A stretch of 41,302 bases of DNA, taken from positions 1-41,302 of the forward strand of contig JAFAKE010000045.1 in NCBI GenBank assembly GCA_019235715.1, read 5' to 3'. Made by a program: the position numbers and the translations under genes. This document shows, piece by piece, positions 26,027-34,102 of this stretch. The DNA is from Vulcanimicrobiota bacterium. GTDB lineage: Bacteria; Vulcanimicrobiota; Vulcanimicrobiia; Eremiobacterales; Eremiobacteraceae. A model generated the notes under the pieces. The model was not told where the DNA came from, made no database searches, and worked only from the letters and a program-made list of their open reading frames with translations. How positions within the stretch are numbered: position 1 is the stretch's first letter; each line of letters starts with the position of its first letter.

Positions 26027-26520
26027 TACGGCTTCTGACGCCCGATTCGGTCGCCGAACGCGTCGAGAACATCTCGCTTGACAGCCTCGAGCGCGACGGC
26101 GTGACGGGCCTCGCGCTCGATCTCGACAACACGCTCGTCCCATGGCACACGGCCGACCTCAGCGTGGCAAAGCGCGCCTGGGTGAACCAAGCGCTGGAGC
26201 GCGGATTTCGCGCTTGCCTGGTGACCAATAGCTATGCGGCGTACGCGAAGAACGTGTCGCGCGAATTGGGCGTGCCGCTGGTGGGCGGAGCGCTCAAGCC
26301 GGTGCCGATCGCGTTTGCGCGCGCGCTGCATTGCCTGACGCTGCCGGCGCATCGCTGCGTGGTCATCGGAGACCAGCTCTTCACCGATGTGTTCGGCGGC
26401 AAGATGCTGGGCATGCACGCGATTCTCGTGAAGCCTATCGCCACGCGCGAGTTCTTCACCACGCGCTTCATGCGGCTGATGGAGCGGCCGCTGCTCGCGC
26501 GCATGCGGCAGACGAGCTGA
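26023..26520 (+). CDS. YqeG-family HAD phosphatase
   Basis: This 165-residue HAD-superfamily protein has motif I DLDNTLVPW (33-41), motif II VTNS near 68-71, and motif IV GDQLFTDVFGG (116-126). Length and order match the YqeG family (HAD-IIIA, about 170 residues), found in many Firmicutes and Cyanobacteria near aroE, and whose substrate is not settled. The TTG at 26023 overlaps the glpX stop. The stop is one base before the aroE start. Confidence 0.9.
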   Translation: MIRLLTPDSVAERVENISLDSLERDGVTGLALDLDNTLVPWHTADLSVAKRAWVNQALERGFRACLVTNSYAAYAKNVSRELGVPLVGGALKPVPIAFARALHCLTLPAHRCVVIGDQLFTDVFGGKMLGMHAILVKPIATREFFTTRFMRLMERPLLARMRQTS

Positions 26521-26521
26521 A

Positions 26522-27274
26522 TTGGCGCGGGCGGCGTATGCGATCATCGGCGATCCGGTCGCGCACTCGTTGTCGCCCGCCATGCATAACGCGGCGTTCG
26601 CCGCGTTGGGTATCGACGCGCATTACGAGGCCATTCACGTTCCGCTCGGCGATTTGACCGCATTTGTCGGCATGGCGCGGGCAGGCCAACTCGACGGCTT
26701 CAGCGTGACGACGCCGCTCAAGAGCGCGATCATGGGCTATCTTGACGGCTCGACCACGGACGCGCGGGAGGCGCGCTCCGTTAACACGGTGCGGCGCAAC
26801 GGTCGCACGCTGGAAGGGCATGACACGGACGGCATGGGTCTCATCGGCGCGCTCGCCGATGCATTCGACTGGCAGCCGCGCGGCGCGAGCGCGCTCGTGC
26901 TGGGCAGCGGGCCGGCTGGCCGCGCGATCGGCCGCGCGTTGCGCCGCGAGGGCGCGGTGAGCGTCGCGTGTTGGTCGCGCAACGAGCGGACCGCGCGCGA
27001 GGTCGGTCCGCCTGCGCACCGGCCTGTCGACCTCGTCGTGTCGGCGCTGCCCGCCGCCGCGGTGGTGCCGGACTCCGTGCTCGAACGGATACAGCCGCGC
27101 ACCTTCGTGTTCGACGTCAATTATGCGGCGGCGCGCTCGCCGGTGCCGCCGGGCATCGGCGGCGCGCGCAGCGACGGGCTGCCGCTGCTGTTGCATCAGG
27201 GCGCGCTCGCATTTGCGTGGTGGACGGGAAAGGATGCGCCGCTGGACGCGATGCGCCGGGCTATCGGCCTGTGA
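26522..27274 (+). CDS. aroE: Shikimate dehydrogenase
   Basis: This 250-residue NADP enzyme converts 3-dehydroshikimate into shikimate. The substrate part has DPVAHSLSPAMHNAAF, and the catalytic Lys 67 is in SVTTPLKSAI with Asp 103 in GHDTDG; Asn 88 is present too. The nucleotide loop GSGPAG lies at 129-134. It is about 20 residues shorter than the usual 270, mostly in the C-terminal domain. The start is TTG 26522. Its last base is two bases from the end of the convergent glycosyltransferase gene. In many bacteria yqeG and aroE are neighbours, supporting both calls. Confidence 0.93.
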   Translation: MARAAYAIIGDPVAHSLSPAMHNAAFAALGIDAHYEAIHVPLGDLTAFVGMARAGQLDGFSVTTPLKSAIMGYLDGSTTDAREARSVNTVRRNGRTLEGHDTDGMGLIGALADAFDWQPRGASALVLGSGPAGRAIGRALRREGAVSVACWSRNERTAREVGPPAHRPVDLVVSALPAAAVVPDSVLERIQPRTFVFDVNYAAARSPVPPGIGGARSDGLPLLLHQGALAFAWWTGKDAPLDAMRRAIGL

Positions 27275-27276
27275 GG

Positions 27277-28206
27277 TCAGACCTTCTTGTGGATGGCCGA
27301 CTTCGTGCCCGCAGCTTGTTCCCAGAGCTGGAACTGCCGCCGGCTGGGCATCGTCGCGAACTCAACGCGCGCGCGCACGCGCGCATACAGCTCGATGACA
27401 GCGGCGCCTGCGAACCAGTGCAGCCGGCGCCAATCCTGCTTGATGTATTTCGCCGTGACGCGCAGCAGCAGTCGCGTGCGCATCGTCGGAACGCGCACCC
27501 CGTAGTCGCGTTCGGCCTGCAAATTACAGACGATCCAGCGCGTGCGCTGTTTGGCGAAATCGAGCACGTTATCCGGGCCGCAATTCTCGATGAGCGCGTC
27601 GGGCGCATAGGCGGCACGATAGCCGGCGCGCTCGATCTCGCACAGAATAGTCACTTCATCCGCGAGCACGCTTGGGTCGAGCGGTTTCACGACGTTGCGG
27701 AACGCGAGCATCTCCCCCATCTTCGGGTGCATCGACGAGACCTCGTTGTGCAGCGTCCACATCAAGTTGATGGCGAAACCGGTGAAGGTATCGGGCGTAT
27801 TGACCGGTACCACGTGCGCGCCGACGACGCCGACGTGCGGATCGGCGAAGGGCGCCGTGATGCGCTCGACGGTTGTGGGATGGAAGCCGACATCCGCGCT
27901 CGTCAAGACCAGGAGCGGCGCGCTGGCGAGCGTCAAGAACTGATTGACGGCGTGCAGCTTCCCTTGGCGCTCGTCGTCGGCGACAAGCACGATGCGCGCG
28001 TCGCGCGCGGCGTAGTCCGTGACGATGTCGCAGGTGCGGTCGGTACAGCCGCTGGCGACGACGTAGATGCGCTCGATGCTCGCATCCGCGCTTTGCGCGA
28101 GCAGGCTCTCGAGCAGATGCCCGATGTTGCCTTCTTCGTTGTACGCCATCACGCCGATCGCCACCGGCGCCGGCGCCTTGGGCACGTTCGCTGTCTTGTC
28201 AGGCAT
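27277..28206 (-). CDS. Glycosyltransferase family 2
   Basis: This 309-residue GT-A enzyme shows PVAIGVMAYNEEGNIGHLLE at the N-terminus, IYVVASGCTDRT with the Ser/Asp pattern, an acidic motif TSADVGFHP in place of the usual DxD, and VLADEVTILCEI, then QRTRW, the QxxRW motif of processive GT2 enzymes. There are no clear membrane segments apart from a weak one (WFAGAAVIELYARV), so it probably acts on the cytoplasmic face. The ATG at 28206 is chosen; the frame is open to 28320 but would run into the divergent gene. It is a single-gene unit beside the deoxysugar operon and likely supplies that glycan. Confidence 0.88.
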   Translation of the reverse strand: MPDKTANVPKAPAPVAIGVMAYNEEGNIGHLLESLLAQSADASIERIYVVASGCTDRTCDIVTDYAARDARIVLVADDERQGKLHAVNQFLTLASAPLLVLTSADVGFHPTTVERITAPFADPHVGVVGAHVVPVNTPDTFTGFAINLMWTLHNEVSSMHPKMGEMLAFRNVVKPLDPSVLADEVTILCEIERAGYRAAYAPDALIENCGPDNVLDFAKQRTRWIVCNLQAERDYGVRVPTMRTRLLLRVTAKYIKQDWRRLHWFAGAAVIELYARVRARVEFATMPSRRQFQLWEQAAGTKSAIHKKV

Positions 28207-28273
28207 ATGCGCGCGAAACTTCCGCGCCGGCTGGGCCAATACATCCGCGCACGCGGCGCAAGCGGTCGTTGAA

Positions 28274-29434
28274 ATGGCGACATCGCCTGGGGCATGCCCG
28301 GTTTGCGGCTCGCCGAACACGGTGCGCGTGCTGACGTTACGGAAAGTGCCCGTGCATCAGAACTTATTGATGCTCAGTGCCGCGCGCGCGCGCGCCATCG
28401 AGCGGGGAACGATCGCACTGCGCCTGTGCGACACCTGCGGCTTCGTGTTCAACGAAGCGTTCGAAAGCGCCCGGCTCACGTATGGTACGAACTACGACAA
28501 CACGCAAGACTGTTCGCCGACATTCGCAGCGCACATGAGCGCGCTTGCGGCGGATATCGCGGCCGCTGCGCCGGCCCGCGCACACGTCGTCGAGATCGGC
28601 TGCGGCAAGGGCGCGTTCGTGCGCTCTCTGCTAGAAGCGCTGCCCGGCGCGCACGGAGAAGGGTTCGATCCCAGCTATGAAGGCGAGACGGTCGCGTCCG
28701 AGGGGCGTCTTCGTTTCGAGCGCCGTTTCTTCGACCGCGACGCGACGCTTGCCGGAGTCGACGTCGTCGTCTGCCGGCACGTGATCGAACACGTACCGGA
28801 TCCGGAGAACATGCTGCGCGCGCTGCGTGCGGCGCTGAACGCTTCGCCTCACGCGCGCCTCTATTTCGAAACGCCGTGTATCGAATGGATTTTCCGCAAT
28901 CGCGTCGTCTGGGATATCTTCTACGAGCATTGCTCGCTCTTCAGCGCGACGTCGCTCGCCTTCGCGTTCGAGCAAGCGGGATTTGACGTGACGGACGTTC
29001 GCCACGTCTTCGAGGGCCAGTACCTGTGGCTCGAAGCAAAGCCATCCACGCGCAATGCTCGGGCAACGCCGCGCACGACCTCCGCGAGCCTCGCGTTTGA
29101 GTTCGCGCGCGATTTTGAGACGGTGGTCGAACGCTGGCGCGCTGCCGCGCGCAAGGCCGCGACGCGCGGCAAGGTCGCGCTGTGGGGAGCGGGCGCAAAA
29201 GGCGTCACGCTCGGCAACCTGATCGACGCTGAAACGCGCCTGCTCGATTGCGTGATCGATCTGAATCCGCGCAAGCAGGGCCGTTTTCTGCCCGGCACCG
29301 GCCATGCGATCGTCGACCCGCTGACCGCCGCCAGCCGGGGCGTGCGGAGCGCGCTGCTGATGAATCCGAACTATCGCCACGAGAACGAAGCGCTCGTGGC
29401 AGACGCTAAGCTGGCGATCGAGCTGATCGCGTGA
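28274..29434 (+). CDS. TylCIII-like SAM-dependent sugar methyltransferase, variant
   Basis: This 386-residue protein has the three-part build of sugar C-methyltransferases. The N-terminal zinc finger has Cys 8, 11, 52 and 55 (CPVC, CDTC), the SAM motif is EIGCGKG at 107-113 with DVVVCRHVIEHVPDP, and the C-terminal Rossmann-like part is GKVALWGAGAKGVTLGNLID followed by NPRKQGRFLPG. Where the family has Y-H-E-H before SYFS, this one reads F-Y-E-H-CSLFS, so a partner of the motif is changed. It may therefore methylate another position or another sugar than the paralogue at 32135. It begins the operon; GTGA overlaps the next gene. No clear ribosome site precedes ATG 28274, and 28207-28273 shows nothing else. 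Confidence 0.85.
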   Translation: MATSPGACPVCGSPNTVRVLTLRKVPVHQNLLMLSAARARAIERGTIALRLCDTCGFVFNEAFESARLTYGTNYDNTQDCSPTFAAHMSALAADIAAAAPARAHVVEIGCGKGAFVRSLLEALPGAHGEGFDPSYEGETVASEGRLRFERRFFDRDATLAGVDVVVCRHVIEHVPDPENMLRALRAALNASPHARLYFETPCIEWIFRNRVVWDIFYEHCSLFSATSLAFAFEQAGFDVTDVRHVFEGQYLWLEAKPSTRNARATPRTTSASLAFEFARDFETVVERWRAAARKAATRGKVALWGAGAKGVTLGNLIDAETRLLDCVIDLNPRKQGRFLPGTGHAIVDPLTAASRGVRSALLMNPNYRHENEALVADAKLAIELIA

Positions 29435-30297
29435 ACGCGTTGCTGCTAACCGGACCCACGGGATTCGTCGGGCGCAATGCGCTGGCCGAACTCGCCGGCG
29501 GCACGTTTGATGTTGTGGCGGTCTGCCGCCGCCCCGATCCGGACATCGCTTCGTTCGCACGTTGGGAAGCCGCCGACCTCATGAATAGCGCGCAGGTGCG
29601 AGAGCTCGTCGCGCGCGTCAAGCCGCGGTATCTCATGCACTTAGCGTGGTGCGCAGGGGGACGCGAGTACCGCGTCGATCCCGCGAACGAGCAGTGGAGG
29701 GAGGCGAGCATCGCGCTCGCACACGAGTTCTTCGCCCATGGCGGGGTGCGCGCAGTCTTCGCGGGCACGTCGGCCGAACACGAGGCGCAGGCCAGGCCGA
29801 CGTTGTATGCGCAAAGCAAAGCGGCCGCCGCCAGCGGTATGGCCGCCGCGGCGCGCGCGCATCGCGCCGAGTTCGCATGGGGTAGAATATTCTTGCCGTA
29901 CGGTCCCTTCGACGCGCCGCACCGCTTTGTGCCGTCCGTGATCGACGCCTTGCTCGCCGGCCACATCGCGCACTGCTCGCCGGGAAGGCAGATACGCGAC
30001 TTCGTGCATGTCGCCGACGCGGGCCGCGCGCTCATCGATCTGCTCGGCTCGCAAGTCCAGGGCCCGGCGGATATTGGAACTGGCATCGGTACTAGCGTGC
30101 GCGACGCTGCCGAGCAGATCGCTGCGCACATCGGCACGCCCGATCTCTTGCGCTTCGATCGACCGGCGCCGGAGGATGAGAGCGAGAAACTAGTCGCCGC
30201 GCCGCATGAGCTTCTCGAGCTTGGCTGGCGTCCGCGCTTCCTGCAAGATGGTTTGGCGCAGACGGTCGCCTGGCACCGCGCGAGGATCGCCGCGTGA
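29431..30297 (+). CDS. NAD(P)-dependent sugar epimerase/reductase
   Basis: This 288-residue extended short-chain dehydrogenase has the GxxGxxG loop at 8-14 (GPTGFVG), an acidic segment ADLMNSAQVRELV, and the catalytic YAQSK (Tyr-x-x-x-Lys) with Ser/Thr upstream in AGTSAEHEA. Then GRIFLPYGPFDAPHRFVPSV and RDFVHVADAGRAL follow, usual for sugar epimerases and 4-reductases such as those making CDP-sugars. The GTG overlaps the upstream stop. In this operon it probably reduces or epimerises the CDP-4-keto-6-deoxy sugar (inference). The exact product is unknown. Confidence 0.9.
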   Translation: MNALLLTGPTGFVGRNALAELAGGTFDVVAVCRRPDPDIASFARWEAADLMNSAQVRELVARVKPRYLMHLAWCAGGREYRVDPANEQWREASIALAHEFFAHGGVRAVFAGTSAEHEAQARPTLYAQSKAAAASGMAAAARAHRAEFAWGRIFLPYGPFDAPHRFVPSVIDALLAGHIAHCSPGRQIRDFVHVADAGRALIDLLGSQVQGPADIGTGIGTSVRDAAEQIAAHIGTPDLLRFDRPAPEDESEKLVAAPHELLELGWRPRFLQDGLAQTVAWHRARIAA

Positions 30298-31064
30298 AAG
30301 CCGTGATCCTCGCCGGCGGCTACGGAACGCGCATCAGCGAAGAGACGCAGACAAGGCCCAAACCGATGGTCGAGATCGGCGGCAAGCCCGTGCTGTGGCA
30401 TATCATGAAATCGTATTCGCATCACGGCATCAACGACTTCATCATCTGCTGCGGTTACAAAGGCTACCTCATCAAGGAGTACTTCGCGAACTATGCGCTG
30501 CACATGTCCGATGTCACCTTCGACATGCGCACGCGCGACATGACGGTGCACCAGAGCAGTGCGGAGCCGTGGACCGTGACACTGGTTGATACCGGCGAGG
30601 ACACAGCGACCGGGGGACGTTTGCGGCGCGTCGCAGACTACATCGGCGATGGGGATTTTTGCTTCACCTACGGCGACGGCGTCAGCGACGTCGACATCGG
30701 CAGGCTCGTCGAATTCCACCAGCGCAGCGGCAGCATCGCGACCGTCACGGCGGTTCATCCGCCTGGGCGGTTCGGCGTGCTGACGATGGCGCGCGACAAG
30801 ATCGCATCGTTTGCAGAGAAGCCGCACGACGACGCGGGTTGGATCAACGGCGGCTACTTCGTGCTTTCGCCCAAGGCGATCGGCTACATCGGCGGTGACG
30901 AGACGGCATGGGAAAAGGAGCCGATGGAGCGGCTGGCGCGCGAAGGGCAGCTGTCCGCGTTCGTGCACGCCGGCTTCTGGCAACCGCTCGACACGCTGCG
31001 CGACCGCAATCAGCTCAACGAGCTGTGGAATAGCGGGAAAGCGCCCTGGAAGAAATGGTCGTAG
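30294..31064 (+). CDS. rfbF: Glucose-1-phosphate cytidylyltransferase
   Basis: This 256-residue nucleotidyltransferase makes CDP-glucose from CTP and glucose-1-phosphate, the first step of CDP-deoxysugar paths. It has LAGGYGTRISEETQTRPKPM (nucleotide loop), IGGKPVLWHIM, DFIICCGYKGY, and FCFTYGDGVSDVDI with the metal-binding Asp pair, followed by WINGGYFVLSP. Similarity to the RfbF/DdhA group is clear and length is exact. GTG 30294 overlaps the preceding stop. The next gene starts one base after the stop. Confidence 0.96.
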   Translation: MKAVILAGGYGTRISEETQTRPKPMVEIGGKPVLWHIMKSYSHHGINDFIICCGYKGYLIKEYFANYALHMSDVTFDMRTRDMTVHQSSAEPWTVTLVDTGEDTATGGRLRRVADYIGDGDFCFTYGDGVSDVDIGRLVEFHQRSGSIATVTAVHPPGRFGVLTMARDKIASFAEKPHDDAGWINGGYFVLSPKAIGYIGGDETAWEKEPMERLAREGQLSAFVHAGFWQPLDTLRDRNQLNELWNSGKAPWKKWS

Positions 31065-32138
31065 ATGGACCTGGATGCGGCGTTTTGGCGCGGACGGCAC
31101 GTACTGCTCACGGGCCACACCGGCTTCAAAGGCGCGTGGGCGGCACTCTGGCTGCAGCGCTTGGGTGCACAGATCAGCGGCTTCGCACTCGAGCCTGACA
31201 CCACGCCGTCGTTATACGAGGCGGCGCACGTCAAAGGCGAAGTTCGCGGCACGATCGGCGACATCCGCGATCGCGATGCGCTGCGCACCGCTTGCGCAGC
31301 GACCGTGCCCGAGATCGTGATGCACATGGCGGCGCAGCCGCTGGTGCGCGCCGGCTACGAGGACCCGTTGCGCACGTATTCCACCAACGTCGCCGGCACG
31401 GGGAATGTCATCGATGCGGCGCGGGCGATCGATTCTGTGCGTGCGATTGTCGTCTTGACCAGCGACAAGTGCTACGACCTGCGCGGTCCCGATGTGCCGC
31501 ACGCGGAAACCGATGCGCTGGGCGGCGCGGAACCCTATTCGGCAAGCAAGGCGAGCGCCGAATTCGTGGTCGCGGGCATGCGCCCGATGGTGCGCGCGCA
31601 GCGCGATGGCGCGATCGGATTGGCAAGCGCCCGGGCGGGCAACGTGATCGGCGGGGGAGACTGGTCGCGCGATCGCCTGATTCCCGACCTGATGGTAAGT
31701 CTTCACGCACACCGCTCCCCTTCGATTCGAAATCCGGATGCGGTGAGGCCGTGGCAGCACGTATTGGATGCGCTCGCCGGCTACTTCGCTCTGGCGCAAC
31801 GTCTCTATGAAGCACCGGCGGCGTACTCGCAACCGTGGAATTTCGGTCCGGATGCGGCAGATGCGCTGCCCGTTCGCACGATTGCGGATACTGTGTGCGC
31901 GCTCGCCGGCGATGAAACGAGTTGGACTCACGACGCGTCGGACGAACACCCGCGCGAGGCCGATGCGTTGCGGCTCGACAGCAGGAAAGCCGCAGCGCAG
32001 CTCGGCTGGAGCGCTCGATTGCACGTGCGCGACGCGCTCGCATGGACGGCGGATTGGTACAAGCAGTTCTATGCAGGCGCAGACGCGCGCACGTTGGTCG
32101 AGCGTGACATCGAGCGCTACGAGGCGTTGCCCGCATGA
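31065..32138 (+). CDS. rfbG: CDP-glucose 4,6-dehydratase
   Basis: This 357-residue NAD enzyme turns CDP-D-glucose into CDP-4-keto-6-deoxy-D-glucose. The NAD loop is GHTGFKG at 17-23, and VLTSDKCYDLRG is the family mark. PYSASKASAE contains the catalytic Tyr-x-x-x-Lys; ARAGNVIGGGDWSRDRLIPD and RPWQHVLDALAGY are typical of RfbG/DdhB. It follows rfbF directly. With it the locus has everything needed to make the keto sugar that the methyltransferases and the epimerase can use. Confidence 0.96.
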   Translation: MDLDAAFWRGRHVLLTGHTGFKGAWAALWLQRLGAQISGFALEPDTTPSLYEAAHVKGEVRGTIGDIRDRDALRTACAATVPEIVMHMAAQPLVRAGYEDPLRTYSTNVAGTGNVIDAARAIDSVRAIVVLTSDKCYDLRGPDVPHAETDALGGAEPYSASKASAEFVVAGMRPMVRAQRDGAIGLASARAGNVIGGGDWSRDRLIPDLMVSLHAHRSPSIRNPDAVRPWQHVLDALAGYFALAQRLYEAPAAYSQPWNFGPDAADALPVRTIADTVCALAGDETSWTHDASDEHPREADALRLDSRKAAAQLGWSARLHVRDALAWTADWYKQFYAGADARTLVERDIERYEALPA

Positions 32139-33361
32139 GTGCCGCGCAGTGCCGGCTTTGCGGTGCGCCGCTTGGAACGCCATTCATCGACTTGGGATCG
32201 TCACCGTTGTCGAACGCGCTCGTCGCGCAAGCCGATCTCGGGTCGCGCGATGCGATGTACCCGCTGCGCGCCTACGCCTGCGAGCGCTGCTGGCTCGTGC
32301 AAGTGCCCGAGCACGCGTCACCGGAACGCATCTTCCGCGACTACCCTTATTTCTCGTCCTATTCAACGACGTGGCTCGAGCACGTCCGCCGTTATGCGCG
32401 CGACGTGCGCGAGAGGCTGCGCTTGGACGCGCGCTCGCTCGTCGTCGAGATCGCCAGCAACGACGGGCACCTGCTTTCGGAATTCCAACACGAGGGCATC
32501 GGCGTGCTCGGCGTCGAGCCGGCGGCAAACGTCGCGCAGGTGGCGGTCGAGCGCGGTGTGCCCACGGTCGTCGAATTTCTCAACGCGGCGTCCGGACAGC
32601 GTCTGCGCGAGCGGGGGACGGCGGCGGATCTGCTGGTGGCCAATAACGTGCTTGCGCACGTCCCCGACCTTGACGGCTTCGTCGCCGGACTTGCCGCGCT
32701 GCTCAAACCGCAGGGGTTGCTTACGCTCGAGTTCCCGCACGTGGCGCGCATGCTCGAACGAGTGGAATTCGACACGATCTATCACGAGCATTTCTCATAT
32801 TTCTCGCTCGCGACGGCGCGCCGCGCACTGGCTCGTCACGGTCTCGCGGTCTTCGACGTCGAGGAACTGCCCACGCATGGCGGCTCGCTGCGCGTCTATG
32901 CTGCACTCGGTTCTCCCCGTCCGACGTCGGCCGTGGACGCGCTGCTGCGGCGCGAGATCGAAGCGGGTCTCAATCGTCTCGAGACGTACGAGACGTTCGC
33001 ACGCCGCAGCGCGCAGGCGAAGGAGCTGCTGCGCGCGTTCGTTCGCGGCGCGCGCGAAGAAGGAGCCAACGTCGCCGGCTATGGAGCTCCCGCCAAGGCG
33101 ACGACGCTGCTCAACTACTGCGGCATCGGCACGGACCTCTTAGCCTACACCGTCGACCGCAGTCCGCACAAGCAAGGCAGATTTATCCCGGGCGTGCGCA
33201 CCCCGATCTTCGCACCCGAACGCATTTTCGCGACCAAGCCGGAATTCGTGCTCATCCTGCCCTGGAACATCGCCGACGAGGTGCGGGAGCAGATGTCCGG
33301 CATCAACCGTTGGGGCGGACGTTTTGCGGTGCCGGTCCCGGCGCTCGAAGTGCTCGCGTGA
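32135..33361 (+). CDS. NDP-hexose C-methyltransferase (TylCIII-like)
   Basis: This 408-residue enzyme matches the sugar C-3-methyltransferase family throughout. It has a zinc finger with Cys 6, 9, 49 and 52 (CRLC, CERC), the family motif YPYFSSYSTTW, the SAM loop EIASNDG at 105-111, YHEHFSYFS with the conserved catalytic Tyr/His/Glu/His, and a C-terminal domain with AGYGAPAKATTLLNY and PHKQGRFIPG. Its partner substrate would be the CDP-4-keto-6-deoxyhexose from RfbG, giving a branched-chain sugar (inference from neighbours). ATGA overlaps join it to rfbG, and GTGA to the CmcI-like gene. Confidence 0.93.
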   Translation: MSAAQCRLCGAPLGTPFIDLGSSPLSNALVAQADLGSRDAMYPLRAYACERCWLVQVPEHASPERIFRDYPYFSSYSTTWLEHVRRYARDVRERLRLDARSLVVEIASNDGHLLSEFQHEGIGVLGVEPAANVAQVAVERGVPTVVEFLNAASGQRLRERGTAADLLVANNVLAHVPDLDGFVAGLAALLKPQGLLTLEFPHVARMLERVEFDTIYHEHFSYFSLATARRALARHGLAVFDVEELPTHGGSLRVYAALGSPRPTSAVDALLRREIEAGLNRLETYETFARRSAQAKELLRAFVRGAREEGANVAGYGAPAKATTLLNYCGIGTDLLAYTVDRSPHKQGRFIPGVRTPIFAPERIFATKPEFVLILPWNIADEVREQMSGINRWGGRFAVPVPALEVLA

Positions 33362-34086
33362 GCCCGTCAAATCCCTCGGACCCCGAGTCGGTGGCTGCGA
33401 TGGCGGCGGATCGCGAGCTGCGCGAACAAGCAGATGCGTTCGTGTTGCGCGCGTGCGAGCGCCGCTACCCATACAATTTCACGTGGATGGGCGTGCCCGT
33501 CATACAATTTCCGCAGGACCTCGTCGCGCTGCAGGAAGTGATCTTCCGCGTGCGCCCGCAGCTGATCGTCGAGACGGGCGTCGCGCACGGCGGCGGCACC
33601 ATCTTTCTCGCATCCATGCTCGAGCTGCTCGGAGGCGACGGCTCGGTCGTCGCGATCGATGTGGACGTGCGTGCGCACAACCGCGCTGTCATCGAAGCGC
33701 ACCCGATGAGCAAGCGCATCGCTTTGATCGAAGGATCGTCGGCCGACGCGGCCGTGATCGCCGATGTGCGCAAACGCGCGCAGGGACTGCGCACGCTCGT
33801 CGTGCTTGACTCAAACCATAGGCACGCGCACGTGCTCGCCGAACTGCGCGCGTACGCGCCGCTCGTCGGCAAAGGCGGTTACGTCGTCGTGCTCGACACA
33901 ATAGTCGAACGCATGTCGCCGGCGCAGATCGGCGACAGACCGTGGGCCCCGGGCAATAGTCCGATGACAGCCGTGCGCGAGTTTTTGGCCGAGAATCCCC
34001 GCTTTTCGATCGATCTGGATCTCGAGAACACGCTGCTCATCAGCGCCGCGCCTGGCGGTTACCTACGCGCAGACCGCGATCCGTGA
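33358..34086 (+). CDS. CmcI/RhlF-like SAM-dependent methyltransferase
   Basis: This 242-residue protein is of the cephalosporin hydroxylase (CmcI) family, many of which act as O-methyltransferases on sugars of surface glycans. The SAM loop is LIVETGVAHGGGTIFL, followed by VVAIDVDVRAHNR, then VVLDSNHRHAHVLAELRAYA, the family's DSxHxxxHVxxEL metal and substrate motif, and WAPGNSPMTAV near the end. GTG 33358 overlaps the previous stop. It would finish the sugar by O-methylation (inference). The short gap to the next gene holds a hairpin at 34085-34098. Confidence 0.9.
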   Translation: MSPSNPSDPESVAAMAADRELREQADAFVLRACERRYPYNFTWMGVPVIQFPQDLVALQEVIFRVRPQLIVETGVAHGGGTIFLASMLELLGGDGSVVAIDVDVRAHNRAVIEAHPMSKRIALIEGSSADAAVIADVRKRAQGLRTLVVLDSNHRHAHVLAELRAYAPLVGKGGYVVVLDTIVERMSPAQIGDRPWAPGNSPMTAVREFLAENPRFSIDLDLENTLLISAAPGGYLRADRDP

Positions 34087-34102
34087 AGGTACGCCTTCCT
34101 TG
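34085..34102 (+). promoter_or_regulatory. Hairpin hiding the ribosome site of the next gene
   Basis: GAAGG (34085-34089) pairs perfectly with CCTTC (34094-34098) around the loop TACG, one base before the TTG at 34100. GAAGG is the only ribosome-site-like sequence for this gene, so translation may depend on ribosomes finishing the upstream gene. Confidence 0.4.

Noticed and set aside
29406-31118. 570-codon minus-strand frame over the deoxysugar genes
   Set aside because: It runs across three intact plus-strand genes and has no recognisable domain.
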